This document shows, in pieces, positions 51,091 through 60,682 of a stretch of DNA of 64,000 bases. The position numbers and the translations under genes are program-made. Under the pieces are notes generated by a model. It was not told the DNA's origin. It worked only from the letters and a program-made list of their open reading frames with translations, and did no database searches. The stretch comes from Schlegelella_A sp965246805 (lineage in GTDB: Bacteria; Pseudomonadota; Gammaproteobacteria; Burkholderiales; Burkholderiaceae_C). How positions within the stretch are numbered: position 1 is the stretch's first letter; every line of letters starts with the position of its first letter. Location of the stretch: assembly GCA_965246805.1 (NCBI GenBank), contig CBDFFO010000003.1:434001-498000 (forward strand), written 5' to 3'.

Positions 51091-53321
51091 TGCGGGCGTG
51101 CTTGTGGTCGGCCAGATTCATGATTGAACTGCATCGGATGGCGGGCGCGCTCGCCATTGTGCTCCTGTCTGGCTTGGCGATGGCCGGCCAGGCTGTGACT
51201 ATGAGCGCCACAGGTATGCAGCCGAGCGTCATCAGTCCCGCCGGGCGTACGAAGGTCCTTTACGACGAGAGCCACGCTCTGCTCAGCAGCGCGAGCAACT
51301 ACTCCGGAACCTCTGCTGGAGGGTGGCCGAAGCTGCCCAACACGGCCGGTGAACTCGACAGCGTTGCGGAAGCGCTTCGTCCCCATGGGTTCACGGTGAC
51401 GCGTGTCTATGACCCGACCGGCGACGAGTTGGTGCGTGCGTTCCGGCAGTTCACCGCACAACATGGGCAGAAGAGAAATGTCCGCCTCTTCGTCTTCTTT
51501 TCAGGTCACGGATATACCAATCCGGGCAACGATTTCGGCTATCTGGTTCCGGTCGACGCAAAGGACCCGCGCTCAGACCCAGTCGACTTTTATACGAAGG
51601 CACTGCCCATCCAGCAAATAGAACTGTGGGCGCGCGAAGTGCTCTCGAAGCACGCCCTTTTCATCTTTGACAGCTGCTTTTCCGGCTCTATTTTCTCGAC
51701 CAAATCTGCAGGCTCCCGCCCTGAGCCGCTTGGAGGCAACGCCTCCGACAGGTGGCAGTTTCTTCAAGGCAAGTCCCAAGACCCGGTCCGCCAGTTCATT
51801 GCCGCTGGCGGAGCAAACGAGGTGTTGCCTGGGCGCAGCCAATTCGTTCCCTTGCTTGTCCGCGGCTTGCGTTATGGCGTCCCTTCACAAGCCGACGGCT
51901 ACGTCACCGGAAAGGGCCTGGGTCAGTGGATCGAAGAGTCCGTCCCTTCGCTAACGGGAGGACGGCAGAACCCACATTCGGGGGTCATCCGAGATTCGGC
52001 GCTCGCGCTCGGGGACATGGTTTTTCAGATCCCAGTGGACTCGTTGGCCGCTTCGTCGCCTGCCGTCCTAGCGACGCCATCGCAACCACGGGCGGTCGAA
52101 GCGCCTCGCCCGGTCGGGGTGCCATCAGTCGCACCGGGAACCATACGCGTCGGGATTTTGCATTCGTTGTCGGGAACGATGGCGATCTCCGAGACGGTGT
52201 TGAAGGACGCGATCCTGATGGAGATCGACGCCATCAACGCCAATGGCGGCCTGCTCGGCAAGAAGCTCGAGGCGGTGGTGGTGGATACGGCCTCTAACTG
52301 GCCGCTGTTCGCGGAGAAGGCGCGCCAGCTCATCAGCAAGGACAACGTCGCGGTGATCTTCGGCTGCTGGACCAGCGTCTCGCGCAAGAGCGTGCTGCCG
52401 GTGGTCGAGAAACTCAACGGCCTGCTGTTCTACCCGGTGCAGTACGAAGGCGAGGAGCTCAGCAAGAACGTTTTCTACACGGGTGCCGCGCCCAACCAGC
52501 AGGCCATTCCCGCGGTGGAATACCTGATGAGCAAGGACGGCGGCAGCGCCAAGCGCTTCGTGCTGCTGGGCACCGATTACGTCTACCCGCGCACCACGAA
52601 CAAGATCTTGCGCGCTTTCCTGCAGAGCAAGGGCATTAAGGACGAGGACATCATGGAGGAGTACACCACGTTCGGGCACTCCGACTATCAGAGCATCATC
52701 GCCAAGATCAAGAAATTTGCCGCCGAAGGCAAGAAGACCGCGGTGGTGTCGACGATCAACGGCGACAGCAACGTGCCCTTCTACGAGGAACTGGGCAACC
52801 AGGGCCTGAAGGCGACCGACATGCCGGTGGTGGCGTTATCGGTGGGTGAAGAAGAGCTGCGTGGCGTGGACACCAAGCCGCTGGTTGGCCACCTGGCGGC
52901 GTGGAACTACTTTATGTCGATTAAGAATCCGACCAATGATGAATTCATCAAGCGGTGGACGGCCTACGCCAAGGCCAAGGGCATCGCCGGCCACAAGGAC
53001 AAGGCGCTGACCAACGACCCCATGGAAGCGAGCGTGATCGGCTTCCACATGTGGGCGCAGGCGGTGACCAAGGCCAAGAGCACCGACACCGACGATGTGA
53101 TCGCGGCGATGGCCGGCCAGACCTACAAGGCGCCGAGCGGCATCACGTCAATGATGGACGCCAAGAACCACCACCTGCACAAGAGCGTGTTCATCGGCGA
53201 GATCAAGGCCGACGGCCAGTTCAACGTGCTTTGGAAGACGCCGGGCCCGGTCAAGGCCCAGCCGTGGAGCCCGTTCATTCCCGAGAACAAGGGCAAGAGG
53301 GACGAACCGGTGACGAAGTAA
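51087..53321 (+). CDS. Fusion of a caspase-like (C14) protease with a UrtA-like urea-binding protein
   Basis: One uninterrupted 744-codon frame. After a signal-type segment (ALAIVLLSGLAMAGQA; the start may be the ATG at 51120), residues ~55-310 form a caspase-hemoglobinase fold: His in FFSGHGYTN (H141) and Cys in LFIFDSCFSGS (C197). A proline/alanine linker follows, and residues ~351-744 are a nearly full UrtA/FmdD-type urea- or amide-binding protein: GILHSLSGTMAISE, SNWPLFAEKARQLI, FGCWTSVSRKSVLP, LLFYPVQYEGEE, FYTGAAPNQQAIPA. UrtA normally delivers urea to an ABC importer, none of which is adjacent. The catalytic dyad is intact. The combination suggests ligand-controlled proteolysis in the periplasm, or a recombinational chimera. 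Confidence 0.85.
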   Translation: MMRACLWSARFMIELHRMAGALAIVLLSGLAMAGQAVTMSATGMQPSVISPAGRTKVLYDESHALLSSASNYSGTSAGGWPKLPNTAGELDSVAEALRPHGFTVTRVYDPTGDELVRAFRQFTAQHGQKRNVRLFVFFSGHGYTNPGNDFGYLVPVDAKDPRSDPVDFYTKALPIQQIELWAREVLSKHALFIFDSCFSGSIFSTKSAGSRPEPLGGNASDRWQFLQGKSQDPVRQFIAAGGANEVLPGRSQFVPLLVRGLRYGVPSQADGYVTGKGLGQWIEESVPSLTGGRQNPHSGVIRDSALALGDMVFQIPVDSLAASSPAVLATPSQPRAVEAPRPVGVPSVAPGTIRVGILHSLSGTMAISETVLKDAILMEIDAINANGGLLGKKLEAVVVDTASNWPLFAEKARQLISKDNVAVIFGCWTSVSRKSVLPVVEKLNGLLFYPVQYEGEELSKNVFYTGAAPNQQAIPAVEYLMSKDGGSAKRFVLLGTDYVYPRTTNKILRAFLQSKGIKDEDIMEEYTTFGHSDYQSIIAKIKKFAAEGKKTAVVSTINGDSNVPFYEELGNQGLKATDMPVVALSVGEEELRGVDTKPLVGHLAAWNYFMSIKNPTNDEFIKRWTAYAKAKGIAGHKDKALTNDPMEASVIGFHMWAQAVTKAKSTDTDDVIAAMAGQTYKAPSGITSMMDAKNHHLHKSVFIGEIKADGQFNVLWKTPGPVKAQPWSPFIPENKGKRDEPVTK

Positions 53322-53555
53322 CCCGTCGTTTCAACTTCGCAACCGAACTTATTTCCTCCGATAGCGTCGCCGGGCCGCAATCGAAGCTCCCGCCGCAACT
53401 CAGTTCTTATCAACTCGACGATCGTTGCCTTGTCGTCAACGCCGCATTTGACATTTGACCCGCGCCAATCAGCCATACCCGGCAAAGCGAGCGCGGGGCA
53501 AACCAAGCTGAGTGCTTGAGTGCGTCACGCTTCACGGACAACGAGTCCGCATCGT

Positions 53556-54115
53556 TCAGCCGTTCGCTGCGGCGATCACCCGTACGCAGGGGCATGCACC
53601 TGTCAAGTCGACACCGAACTTCACTGGCGGGAAACGCTCGATCACGCCGATGTTGGTCGTGGCGTGTTCGGTCATTTCGGTGCAGGTGAAAGACGACTCC
53701 CCGCCTCGCGCCGCGACGGCAAGTGCGAGCGGCAACATCCATTGATCCACAAGGTACAGACCCAGTGCGCCTGCGCTCGCTTGGTGTGTCTTGATCTCCT
53801 CGGTCAAGGTGCCCGCCACCTACTCGGCACTCACGCCCTTCTCGCCGAAACCGGTCAGGACCTCACTCACTTGCGCATGGACAAGCGTGGCCACCAGCGC
53901 ATTGCCGGGCCCTTCGTTCTGGCGTACCGCCGGCGTGCGCAGTTGCTCGCCAGTCCAGCCCAGCGCTCGCGCCAGCGCCGCCAGTTCGCGCACTGGCACC
54001 GCGCTCGGCAACGCGGGCGCAAAACACTCTTCGTACGACTCCTGCGCCAGGCCGCGCTCGGTCAGGTCGAATGCTCGTTCGAAGAGCGCCTGAAACAGTG
54101 CCACCTCGCAACGTC
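53556..54115 (-). pseudogene. rtcA: RNA 3'-terminal phosphate cyclase (RtcA) remnant with in-frame TAG
   Basis: The minus strand encodes the C-terminal half of RtcA: LVATLVHAQVSEVLTGFGEK, GVSAE, then TAG (53820-53822), then VAGTLTEEIKTH, GLYLVDQWMLPLALAV and TTNIGVIERFPPVKFG, all in one frame. This matches the RtcA order (VSAE, V-EV, YLADQL-LPMALA, LLTNI-VVERFLPV). The N-terminal half with the nucleotide-binding part is gone or unrecognisable beyond about 54115. It is a dead gene: truncated and with a nonsense codon. Confidence 0.82.
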
Positions 54116-54457
54116 CGTTCAGGGCGGGCACTGGACGCGCCGGTTTAAACCGCGGTAGTACAGCGGTCGCTTCCGGTGCCCCTGGCGAACACCAGACGGT
54201 TGCCGTCCCCTTTCCGTCAGGGCGTCGCGGACGATGAAGGCGTTCGGCCACACCGACCATGAATCGATCTCGTCGCAGCCCGTGTTCGGAGTTGCTGGGC
54301 GGCGCGCGCCCTTAGCATCCGTGCATGAGGCGCTGCGTCACACCCATCTGCCCAACGCTGCCCGCGCGATGCCCCAGAAGCAGGATCCTGAGCAGGTAGC
54401 TTGACAGCGACAGCGACTAGCGCGAGTCGGTCATCGTCAGTTCATCTCGAGTGCAGC

Positions 54458-54916
54458 ATGTACGGATTTTTGAAGTTCATCCATTTGCTCGGCATCGTCC
54501 TGCTACTTGGGAATGTGACCGTGACCTCGATCTGGAAAGTCTTCGCCGACCGCACTCGCGATCCGAGGACGATTGCTTTTGCTCAAAAGATGGTTGCAGG
54601 CACCGATTGGTCGCTTACTCTGTCGGGAATCGGGCTGACGATCGCCGGCGGCTATGGAATGGCACTCTTTGCACGGATGCCACTTCTGGAGAATGGGTGG
54701 CTGCTCTATGGTCAGCTTGCTTTTCTAGTGTCTGGCGCAGTGTGGCTGGGGATCCTGCTGCCGCTGCAGATTAGACAAGGTGCCATCGCTCGCGCGCTTG
54801 CGTCGAGCCTAGCAGTGCCGGAAGAGTACCTGGCTCTTGGGCGACAGTGGCTGTTTTGGGGCGTCGTGGCGACGGTACCTTTGGTGGCTTCGATGTGGAT
54901 CATGATTTTGAAGTAG
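54458..54916 (+). CDS. DUF2269-family integral membrane protein
   Basis: A 152-residue protein with four membrane helices beginning FLKFIHLLGIVLLLGNVTVT, the typical start of DUF2269 (K-iHllg-vl--G), and ending in a helix WLFWGVVATVPLVASMWIMI. The function of the family is unknown. The ATG at 54458 is preferred over 54401 because it matches the family start. It stands alone between two decayed genes. Confidence 0.82.
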   Translation: MYGFLKFIHLLGIVLLLGNVTVTSIWKVFADRTRDPRTIAFAQKMVAGTDWSLTLSGIGLTIAGGYGMALFARMPLLENGWLLYGQLAFLVSGAVWLGILLPLQIRQGAIARALASSLAVPEEYLALGRQWLFWGVVATVPLVASMWIMILK

Positions 54917-54964
54917 ACGGGCTTACAGGAGTCGCGGGCTAAGCCGGAGCCGCGTCATTCATGC

Positions 54965-55121
54965 GCCGGCACGAATGTTCTGGGCGCCCGCCCGGCCTTG
55001 CGCTTGTCCCGACCCAAGCGACGATGGTCTGCGCGCTGCAATCGAACTCGCGCGCCAGCCAGGCCGGGCTTTGCCCGGCCTGCACGGCTCCACCATCTGG
55101 CGTCGAAATTGACGGCGGCGA
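54965..55121 (-). pseudogene. IS3-family OrfA fragment, frameshifted
   Basis: Minus-strand reading gives RRQFRRQMVE, then in the next frame SPAWLAREFDCSAQTIVAWV. This is the helix-turn-helix of IS3-type OrfA (form FRRQMVELVRAGRSP-LAREF-CSAQSI-AWV) split by a shift. The rest of the element is missing. It is unrelated in sequence to the IS2-group copies at 35.4-38.2 kb. Confidence 0.7.
55060..55082. repeat. Strong hairpin CAGGCCGGGC / GCCCGGCCTG
   Basis: A perfect 10-bp stem with a TTT loop, inside the IS3-type relic and just past the 3' end of the glycine-zipper gene read from the minus strand. It could serve as a terminator for that gene, though there is no T-run. Confidence 0.5.
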
Positions 55122-56186
55122 TTAAACCCGGGTTCTGTCTTCGGGCTTCGGGTTCAAAACGTCACCGGTGCCCTTTCCCGCGGCGCCTCCAGCAACCGCC
55201 CCGATCGCGGCTCCAGCCGCCATGCCGACCGGGCCACCGACAGCGCCGACCGCAGCGCCCGCGGCCGCTCCGCCGCCGGCACCGACGCCCGTCGCCAAGT
55301 TGTGATCGACCAGATCGTCCTGTCGGCTCGGGTTGACGACTTCGCCCGCACCTTTGCCTGCCAAGCCACCGGCCACAGCCCCGACTGCAGCGCCAGCGGC
55401 CATGCCCACCGGTCCCCCAACGGCACCGAGCGCCGCACCGGTCACGGCGCCGCTGCCGGCTCCCGCGCCTCTGGCGAGGTTGTGGTCGCCGCGGTTGTCG
55501 TCCAGCTCAGGGTTGACCACTTCCGCGCCGCCCTTGCCGGCCAGGCCGCCCGCAACGGCGCCGATCGCAGCACCGGCGGCCATGCCGATCGGGCCGCCGA
55601 CGGCACCGATCGTTCCACCCGTGACGGCACCCGCAGTGGCGCCGACCCCTGTGCCGATCACGTGCTGACCTTCATGCCTTTGCCACTGGCTCTCGAAATA
55701 ACGCGCATCGTCGTCGTTGCGAGGAGTGACTCCCATGAGGATGCCGCCGTTCTTGATGCCCTCTTCGTAGTGCTTTACGCGTTCTTCGGGAATGCCGGCG
55801 CCGATCAGCGCTCCGATCAGACCACCCGCGGCGCCACCTGCGCCAGCACCGGCCAGACCGGCTGCGAGCGGCCCCGCAACGATAAGGCCCAGGCCCGGAA
55901 TGACGAGCGATGTGCCGATTGCCGCGACAGCAGCGAGCGTCGCGCCGACCGCTCCGCCGATGCCTGCGCCGACGCCTGCGCCCTTTGCAGCCTTGCTGCC
56001 CAACTCGGTTTCGGGTGAGCCATCCACGAGGAAGTGGCGCTCGCGCGTGTCGTCGCTCATGACCAAATTCACGTCGTCCTGTTTGTAGCCACGCGAGGAC
56101 AGGTCGCCGTAGGCGCGTTCGGCGCTGTCGCGATCCGGGAAGAGACCGGTGACCATGCGAGAGCTGGATGTCTGATTGAATGCCAT
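55122..56186 (-). CDS. Glycine-zipper stress protein with three tandem zipper repeats
   Basis: From the ATG at 56186 (the frame is open to 56384, but the extra residues have no support) the protein has ~354 residues. Residues ~10-60 resemble the general stress protein 17M/YflT domain (MVTGLFPDRDSAERAYGDLS, SRGYKQDDVNLVMSDD). A first Gly/Ala membrane-like zipper follows, then three copies of a ~50-residue unit with the core GAVGGPxGMAAGAAxGAVAG and ending GKGxxxVVNP. Such glycine zippers insert in or bridge membranes and are common in stress-induced envelope proteins. A second glycine-zipper gene lies just upstream in the same direction. Confidence 0.8.
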   Translation of the reverse strand: MAFNQTSSSRMVTGLFPDRDSAERAYGDLSSRGYKQDDVNLVMSDDTRERHFLVDGSPETELGSKAAKGAGVGAGIGGAVGATLAAVAAIGTSLVIPGLGLIVAGPLAAGLAGAGAGGAAGGLIGALIGAGIPEERVKHYEEGIKNGGILMGVTPRNDDDARYFESQWQRHEGQHVIGTGVGATAGAVTGGTIGAVGGPIGMAAGAAIGAVAGGLAGKGGAEVVNPELDDNRGDHNLARGAGAGSGAVTGAALGAVGGPVGMAAGAAVGAVAGGLAGKGAGEVVNPSRQDDLVDHNLATGVGAGGGAAAGAAVGAVGGPVGMAAGAAIGAVAGGAAGKGTGDVLNPKPEDRTRV

Positions 56187-56214
56187 GTTAATTCCTAGAG
56201 GGGGTAATAAGACT

Positions 56215-56481
56215 TCAGGGCTTGGCCGGTGCGGTTGCCGGCGTTGTGACGGGCGCTCGAGCATCGGGCGCCACCGGGGCGGCAGCTGCCGCCTGCTTCT
56301 TTGCTGCCATGTGATGGCCAACGGCGCAGCCCGCTGCTGCTCCGATAAGGCCGTGGTGCCCTGCGACGTGGCCGCCAATACCACCTACCGCCGCGCCCTT
56401 AAGGCACCCGGCCGCACTCGACAGCCCGGGCAGCAAGACCAGGCAAGAGATCGCGGCCCCGGCCGCGTGCACGAATTTCAT
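56215..56481 (-). CDS. Small periplasmic glycine-zipper protein
   Basis: An 88-residue protein. The ATG at 56481 is supported by a strong AAGGAG ribosome site and a signal peptide (MKFVHAAGAAISCLVLLPGL, cut near SSA). The mature part has a glycine-zipper hairpin with several His (AVGGIGGHVAGHHGLIGAAA) and an Ala/Pro-rich tail. It resembles small YMGG/glycine-zipper proteins of beta- and gammaproteobacteria. It is separated by 28 bp from the larger glycine-zipper gene and is probably cotranscribed with it. Confidence 0.78.
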   Translation of the reverse strand: MKFVHAAGAAISCLVLLPGLSSAAGCLKGAAVGGIGGHVAGHHGLIGAAAGCAVGHHMAAKKQAAAAAPVAPDARAPVTTPATAPAKP

Positions 56482-56715
56482 GTCGAACTCCTTTCTGTAT
56501 TGCAAGACAGCCCAAGGCCTTCGAGCGCCGCTCCGGGCGATGCCGCCCGGGGTCTCATCTAGCTGTAGGCCGCAATCCCCATCGGGCGTGCGATTTGTCG
56601 CAAAGCCTGTATGGCCCTGGCCCTCGTGTTGCTTAGGCACGGTTCATGGCCGCGGACACCTCAATGACAGGCGCGACTGGCCGATCACATACATGCCACC
56701 AGGGGAGATGCCCGC

Positions 56716-57108
56716 ATGAACACCAGGATCAAGCAGCTTCGCGACCTCGTTGTCGCCCTCGACGCGTACGACCGCAAGCTCGACACGATCGATCCGGTGG
56801 CCTACAAGACAGCGGCGTCGAGCGCACTGACTCTCACCTACAGCGAGATGGGCCTGCTGCCCATGAGCGACTTCGCGGGTCCACCGAACGCCTTGCAGAC
56901 CATGGCGGAGAACATCCACTTCGCGGTCAACGGTCGCTTCGCGAATGTCGATGGCACCGGACGCGCCGACAACGCGAGCGCCGTCACGTCGGCGCTCTTC
57001 GAGCGTCTGGGCAAAGACGCCGACGCTGCAGCCCAAGAAGTCGCTTGCAGCCTCATGGCCCGCCTGTGCGCCGGGTCGCGGGGAACGGCTCGATTCGCTC
57101 GACCGTAA
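56716..57108 (+). CDS. Hypothetical 130-aa soluble protein
   Basis: No signal peptide, membrane segment or known domain was recognised. The N-terminal half is helical with alternating charge (IKQLRDLVVALDAYDRKLDT). Coding bias (GC-rich third positions) and a GGAG-like site before the ATG support it as a gene. The last residues become Arg/Gly-rich, and the frame may have been altered by the nearby IS30 insertion. No function is proposed. Confidence 0.5.
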   Translation: MNTRIKQLRDLVVALDAYDRKLDTIDPVAYKTAASSALTLTYSEMGLLPMSDFAGPPNALQTMAENIHFAVNGRFANVDGTGRADNASAVTSALFERLGKDADAAAQEVACSLMARLCAGSRGTARFARP

Positions 57109-57213
57109 GTCGTCGGCACCTCGAGTGGCCGTCTAAGATCGCGATCAAGCGGAGAGGTTGCCCGCAAGCTGATACTCACGACCGTCCGCAACTGGCCGCG
57201 AAGAGCCTTCGCG

Positions 57214-58285
57214 GATTCACAAAGTAAGTGCAACACGTGAGCGAAGGAGGTGGGGAGTGGAGACACTGACTGCTTCCTTATCCGACCAAGAACGAGGTTG
57301 CACCCATGAATTTGTATCACCAGCTCACCCAGGAAGAAAGATACAGGATTGCCGCCGAGCGGTCGATCGGAACTTCACAGGCGCAGATTGCCCGAGAGCT
57401 GAACCGCCACCCGAGCACGATTGGGCGCGAGGTAAAGCGCAACCAGACGACGCACGACGGAGCGTACCGACCCGAGAAGGCGCAGAGCTACGCGGTAGCT
57501 CGACGAGCGCGCTGCCGGCGAAGCGCGCACTTCGGCGCCGAAGACATGGCCCGAGTGAGCGAACTCGTGCGTGGCAAGTGGAGCCCCGAGCAGATCACTG
57601 GCATCTTGAAGATGGAGGGCGAGTTCAGCATCAGCCACGAGACGATCTACCGGCGCATCCGCTGGGATAAGAAAGCTGGTGGGAACCTCTGGCGGTACAC
57701 GCGGATCATGAGCAAGTTCGGGCGCAAGCGCTACCGTAGCCACGACTCAAGAGGCGTGTTACCCGGCAAACGGACCATCGGCGAGCGACCGCCCGAAGTC
57801 GAGGCCAGGCAACAGATCGGTCACTGGGAGGGCGACACCGTGATGGGCAGCGACAAGCGCCACTGCGTGCTCACGCTGGTGGAGAGGACGACGGGCTACG
57901 GGATCATCGCAAAGCTCAAGTCGCGAACGAAGGACGAGGTGACGAGGGCGGCCACGCGCGCCATCGCCAGCCACTGCCGGCGCTTTCGCACGATCACGTT
58001 CGACAACGGGACCGAGTTCCATGACTACAAGCTGCTCGAGGAGCGCTTCCCGGTGAAGATCTACTTCGCGACGCCGTACCACTCGTGGGAGCGCGGCAGC
58101 AACGAGAACTTCAACGGCCTGGTACGACAGTACCTACCAAAAGGAACCTGCATGAGCAAAGTCACGCAAGCACAGTGCAATCACATTGCGGATGACTTGA
58201 ATAACAGGCCAAGAAAAAGGCACGGCTTTAAGACACCAGCGAACCTATACCATCGCTAATTAGCATTGCACTTGCTCGTTGAATC
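57214..58285 (+). mobile_element. IS30-family insertion sequence
   Basis: A 1072-bp unit with imperfect 20-bp terminal repeats: GATTCACAAAGTAAGTGCAA at 57214-57233 and TTGCACTTGCTCGTTGAATC at 58266-58285 (16 of 20 pair). It encodes one intact transposase. No short target duplication is obvious. Confidence 0.8.
57306..58259 (+). CDS. IS30-family transposase
   Basis: 317 residues. The N-terminal helix-turn-helix is YHQLTQEERYRIAAERSIGT, then SQAQIARELNRHPSTIGREV; the DDE core has Asp in GHWEGDTVMGSDKRHCVLTL, Asp in ITFDNGTEFHDY and Glu in ERGSNENFNGLVRQYLPKG, the last block being diagnostic of IS30. The frame is complete and all catalytic residues are present, so the element may be mobile. Confidence 0.95.
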   Translation: MNLYHQLTQEERYRIAAERSIGTSQAQIARELNRHPSTIGREVKRNQTTHDGAYRPEKAQSYAVARRARCRRSAHFGAEDMARVSELVRGKWSPEQITGILKMEGEFSISHETIYRRIRWDKKAGGNLWRYTRIMSKFGRKRYRSHDSRGVLPGKRTIGERPPEVEARQQIGHWEGDTVMGSDKRHCVLTLVERTTGYGIIAKLKSRTKDEVTRAATRAIASHCRRFRTITFDNGTEFHDYKLLEERFPVKIYFATPYHSWERGSNENFNGLVRQYLPKGTCMSKVTQAQCNHIADDLNNRPRKRHGFKTPANLYHR

Positions 58286-58722
58286 TACGCTTCGAATAGA
58301 CGCTTCATGGCCCGTCATTGGCTGACCCTTGTCCATTGGGTAAGTTCGCTCAGATGTACCGACAGACGTTGAGCGGGCATTCGCGTCGCGTGTGCCCTCG
58401 ACTCGGGGGACCAGGCTCAGCGCCAGGCGCTCCTAGCATGCGATGCTGAAGATCCCGGCACATCGCCCGGGACTGAACACGCCGGCATGCCACGCGGGGC
58501 AATGAGCGCTCCGCGTCTGATCCGGGCAATCGTCGCATTGACTGGCAGGCCGGGCCGACCTCGTTCACCTCGATCCCCTGCCGACGTGAGTCGATCAAGG
58601 GTTTGTTCCCCCTGTTCGCTCGGTCCCAGCCGGTCCGAGCTTGCATCCGCGGCGGCTTCTTCGGCGTAGCCCCCTTGCGGTCGCGCGTCGGCCGGAGAAA
58701 TTCATCAACGAGGAGAACCAGC
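58286..58722. other. No gene supported; upstream region of the DUF4331 gene
   Basis: Overlapping open frames on both strands are not convincing. The stretch ends with a GAGGAGAA ribosome site a few bases before the ATG at 58723. Confidence 0.55.
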
Positions 58723-60320
58723 ATGACCGTTTCGAACTCTAGGCACCGTACGTCGGCGCCGCTTCTTACTGCCCTCTGCGCTGCGATCGCTTGCCTTGCG
58801 GCGGCGCCGGCACGGGCCTCGAGCCATCGTGAAGCGCCTTCGATCACCCTCAGTCCCAAAGTCGACGGCACCGACTTCTACATGTTCAACAGCTACGAGA
58901 ACGCGCGTGGCAACTTCGTGACGCTGATCGCCAACTACCAGCCTCTGCAAGATCCGTACGGCGGCCCGAACTACTTCAAGATGGACACGAACGCGCTGTA
59001 TGCGATCCACATCGACAACAACGGAGACGCCCGGCCGGACATCAGCTTCGAGTTCAGGTTCCAGAACAACTTCAAGGGCATCACGCTGCCCATCGGCAAC
59101 CAGGTCGTGCCCATTCCGCTGGCGCAGGCCGGCCAGGTCACCGCGCCGAACGCGGCAGCGCTGAACGTGAACGAGAAATTCAGCGTCAAGATCGTGCGTG
59201 CCAACGGCTCGGGGCGGGGCAGCGACGACGATGAAGACGATGGCGACGGCCGCGGAGGGCGTGGCCTGTCGTTGATCAATGCGGCCAATGGCAGTGCCAC
59301 CTTCGACAAGCCTTCGGACAACATCGGCGTCAAGACGATCCCGACTACGCTGGCTATGCCGCGCAGCACGTCTACACCGTCAACATCCCCGGTTGTGCGA
59401 CGCCAGGCCGCCTGTTCGTGGGCCAGCGGCAGGAAGCCTTCGCCGTCAACCTCGGTGTGATCTTCGATCTGGTGAACGCGCCGGTCGGCGTGATCACGGA
59501 CCCGGCGCTCATCAACGCCGCGGCCGCGAACTCGATCCAGGACAAGAACGTCACGACGCTGGCGCTCGAAGTGGCCAAGAGTTGTCTGACCAAAGCCGGC
59601 GAGCCGGTGATCGGCGGCTGGACCACTGCGAGCGTGCGTCAGAACCGGAAGGCCGACAGCACACCGGCGAGCGGCCACGACACCGCCAACAAGTACAGCG
59701 GCCCGTGGGTGCAGGTCTCGCGGCTCGGCATGCCTCTGGTCAACGAAGTCGTCATCGGCCTGCCCGACAAGGACCGCTTCAATGCCTCGCGGCCCGTCGA
59801 CGATGGCCAGTTCGCCAAGTACGTGACCAACCCGACGCTGCCCGCTCTGCTGGAGATCGCGCTCAACCTGCCGGGCACCGCGCCGACGAACCTGCCGCGC
59901 GCCGACCTGGTGGCGACCTTCCTGACCGGCATCCCGGGCCTGAACAAGCCGGCCGGCGTCGTGCCCTCTGAGATGCTGCGGCTCAACACCTCGATTGCGG
60001 CCGTGCCTTTTGCGGCCCAGAACCGCCTGGGCGTGGTCGGCAACATCCTGGCCCGTGGCAGTGATTACGCCGGATATCCCAACGGCCGCCGGCCAAAGGA
60101 CGACGTCGTCGACATCTCGCTGGTCGCAGTGGAAGGTGGCCTGTGCGTGGCCAACGGCAACGGCAACGTCAACGCGCTCGGCCTCGGCGCTGCCTGCAAT
60201 CCCTCGGCGGTGCCGCTGGGCGCGACCGCGTTCAAGCTGCACGATGCCGTCGACCAGGCGGTCGTGCCGCTGCTGCCGGGCTTTCCGTACCTTAATACGC
60301 CCAACCCAGGTTCGAAGTGA
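58723..60320 (+). pseudogene. DUF4331 secreted protein gene with a single frameshift
   Basis: The ATG at 58723 has a strong ribosome site and gives a signal peptide (AIACLAAAPARA), then SSHREAPSITLSPKVDGTDF, the hallmark start of DUF4331. Near 59343 the frame breaks: KTIP continues as DYAGYAAQHVYTVNIPG only one base out of phase, as if one G of CCGG had been lost. The second frame runs to 60320 with QRQEAFAVNLGVIFDLVNAP and NVTTLALEVAKSCL. An acidic DDDEDDGDG insert lies before the break. Apart from one base the gene looks well kept, so a sequencing error or very recent mutation are both possible. The function of the family is unknown. Confidence 0.85.
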
Positions 60321-60333
60321 CCCGAGTTCCGTA

Positions 60334-60362
60334 CAGCGGCTGCCCGGTCAGGGCAGCCGCTG
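60334..60362 (+). terminator. Hairpin terminator after the DUF4331 gene
   Basis: A perfect 12-bp stem (CAGCGGCTGCCC / GGGCAGCCGCTG) with a 5-nt loop, 14 bp after the stop codon. Only a weak T-rich tail follows. Confidence 0.75.
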
Positions 60363-60682
60363 TGCTATTCGACTCGATGCATCTCCGCTGGTGGCGTCGC
60401 ACGCCATGCGAATCTACTCGTTGCAGCCTGCTGTGGCACGGCGCATTGGGTGTAAGTAGCTAATTACGCCTCAGCCTGCCCTTTCCGCTCATGTCCAGGC
60501 GCAAGACGACTCCATCGTCTACCAAGGTCAGCCACTCCAGTGAGGTCGCTCGCTACCGCACTGGCCCTGTCCTGAGTCACGTGCACCTCGAACTCGCCGA
60601 GAGTGAGGCAAGCAGTCAAGCTTGACGGATCGTCCGATTCCTGGCGTCGACTTTGCCGAGGCGCCGTTAGCGCACCTCAACG
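60363..60682. other. No gene supported
   Basis: An intergenic region between convergent units; nothing was recognised on either strand. Confidence 0.6.

Noticed and set aside
53322..53555. Short minus-strand frame after the caspase-UrtA gene
   Set aside because: A fragment without recognisable family that overlaps the end of the fusion gene; too short to support.
56187..56384. 66-residue extension of the large glycine-zipper protein
   Set aside because: It runs through the neighbouring small glycine-zipper gene, and the ATG at 56186 matches the domain start.
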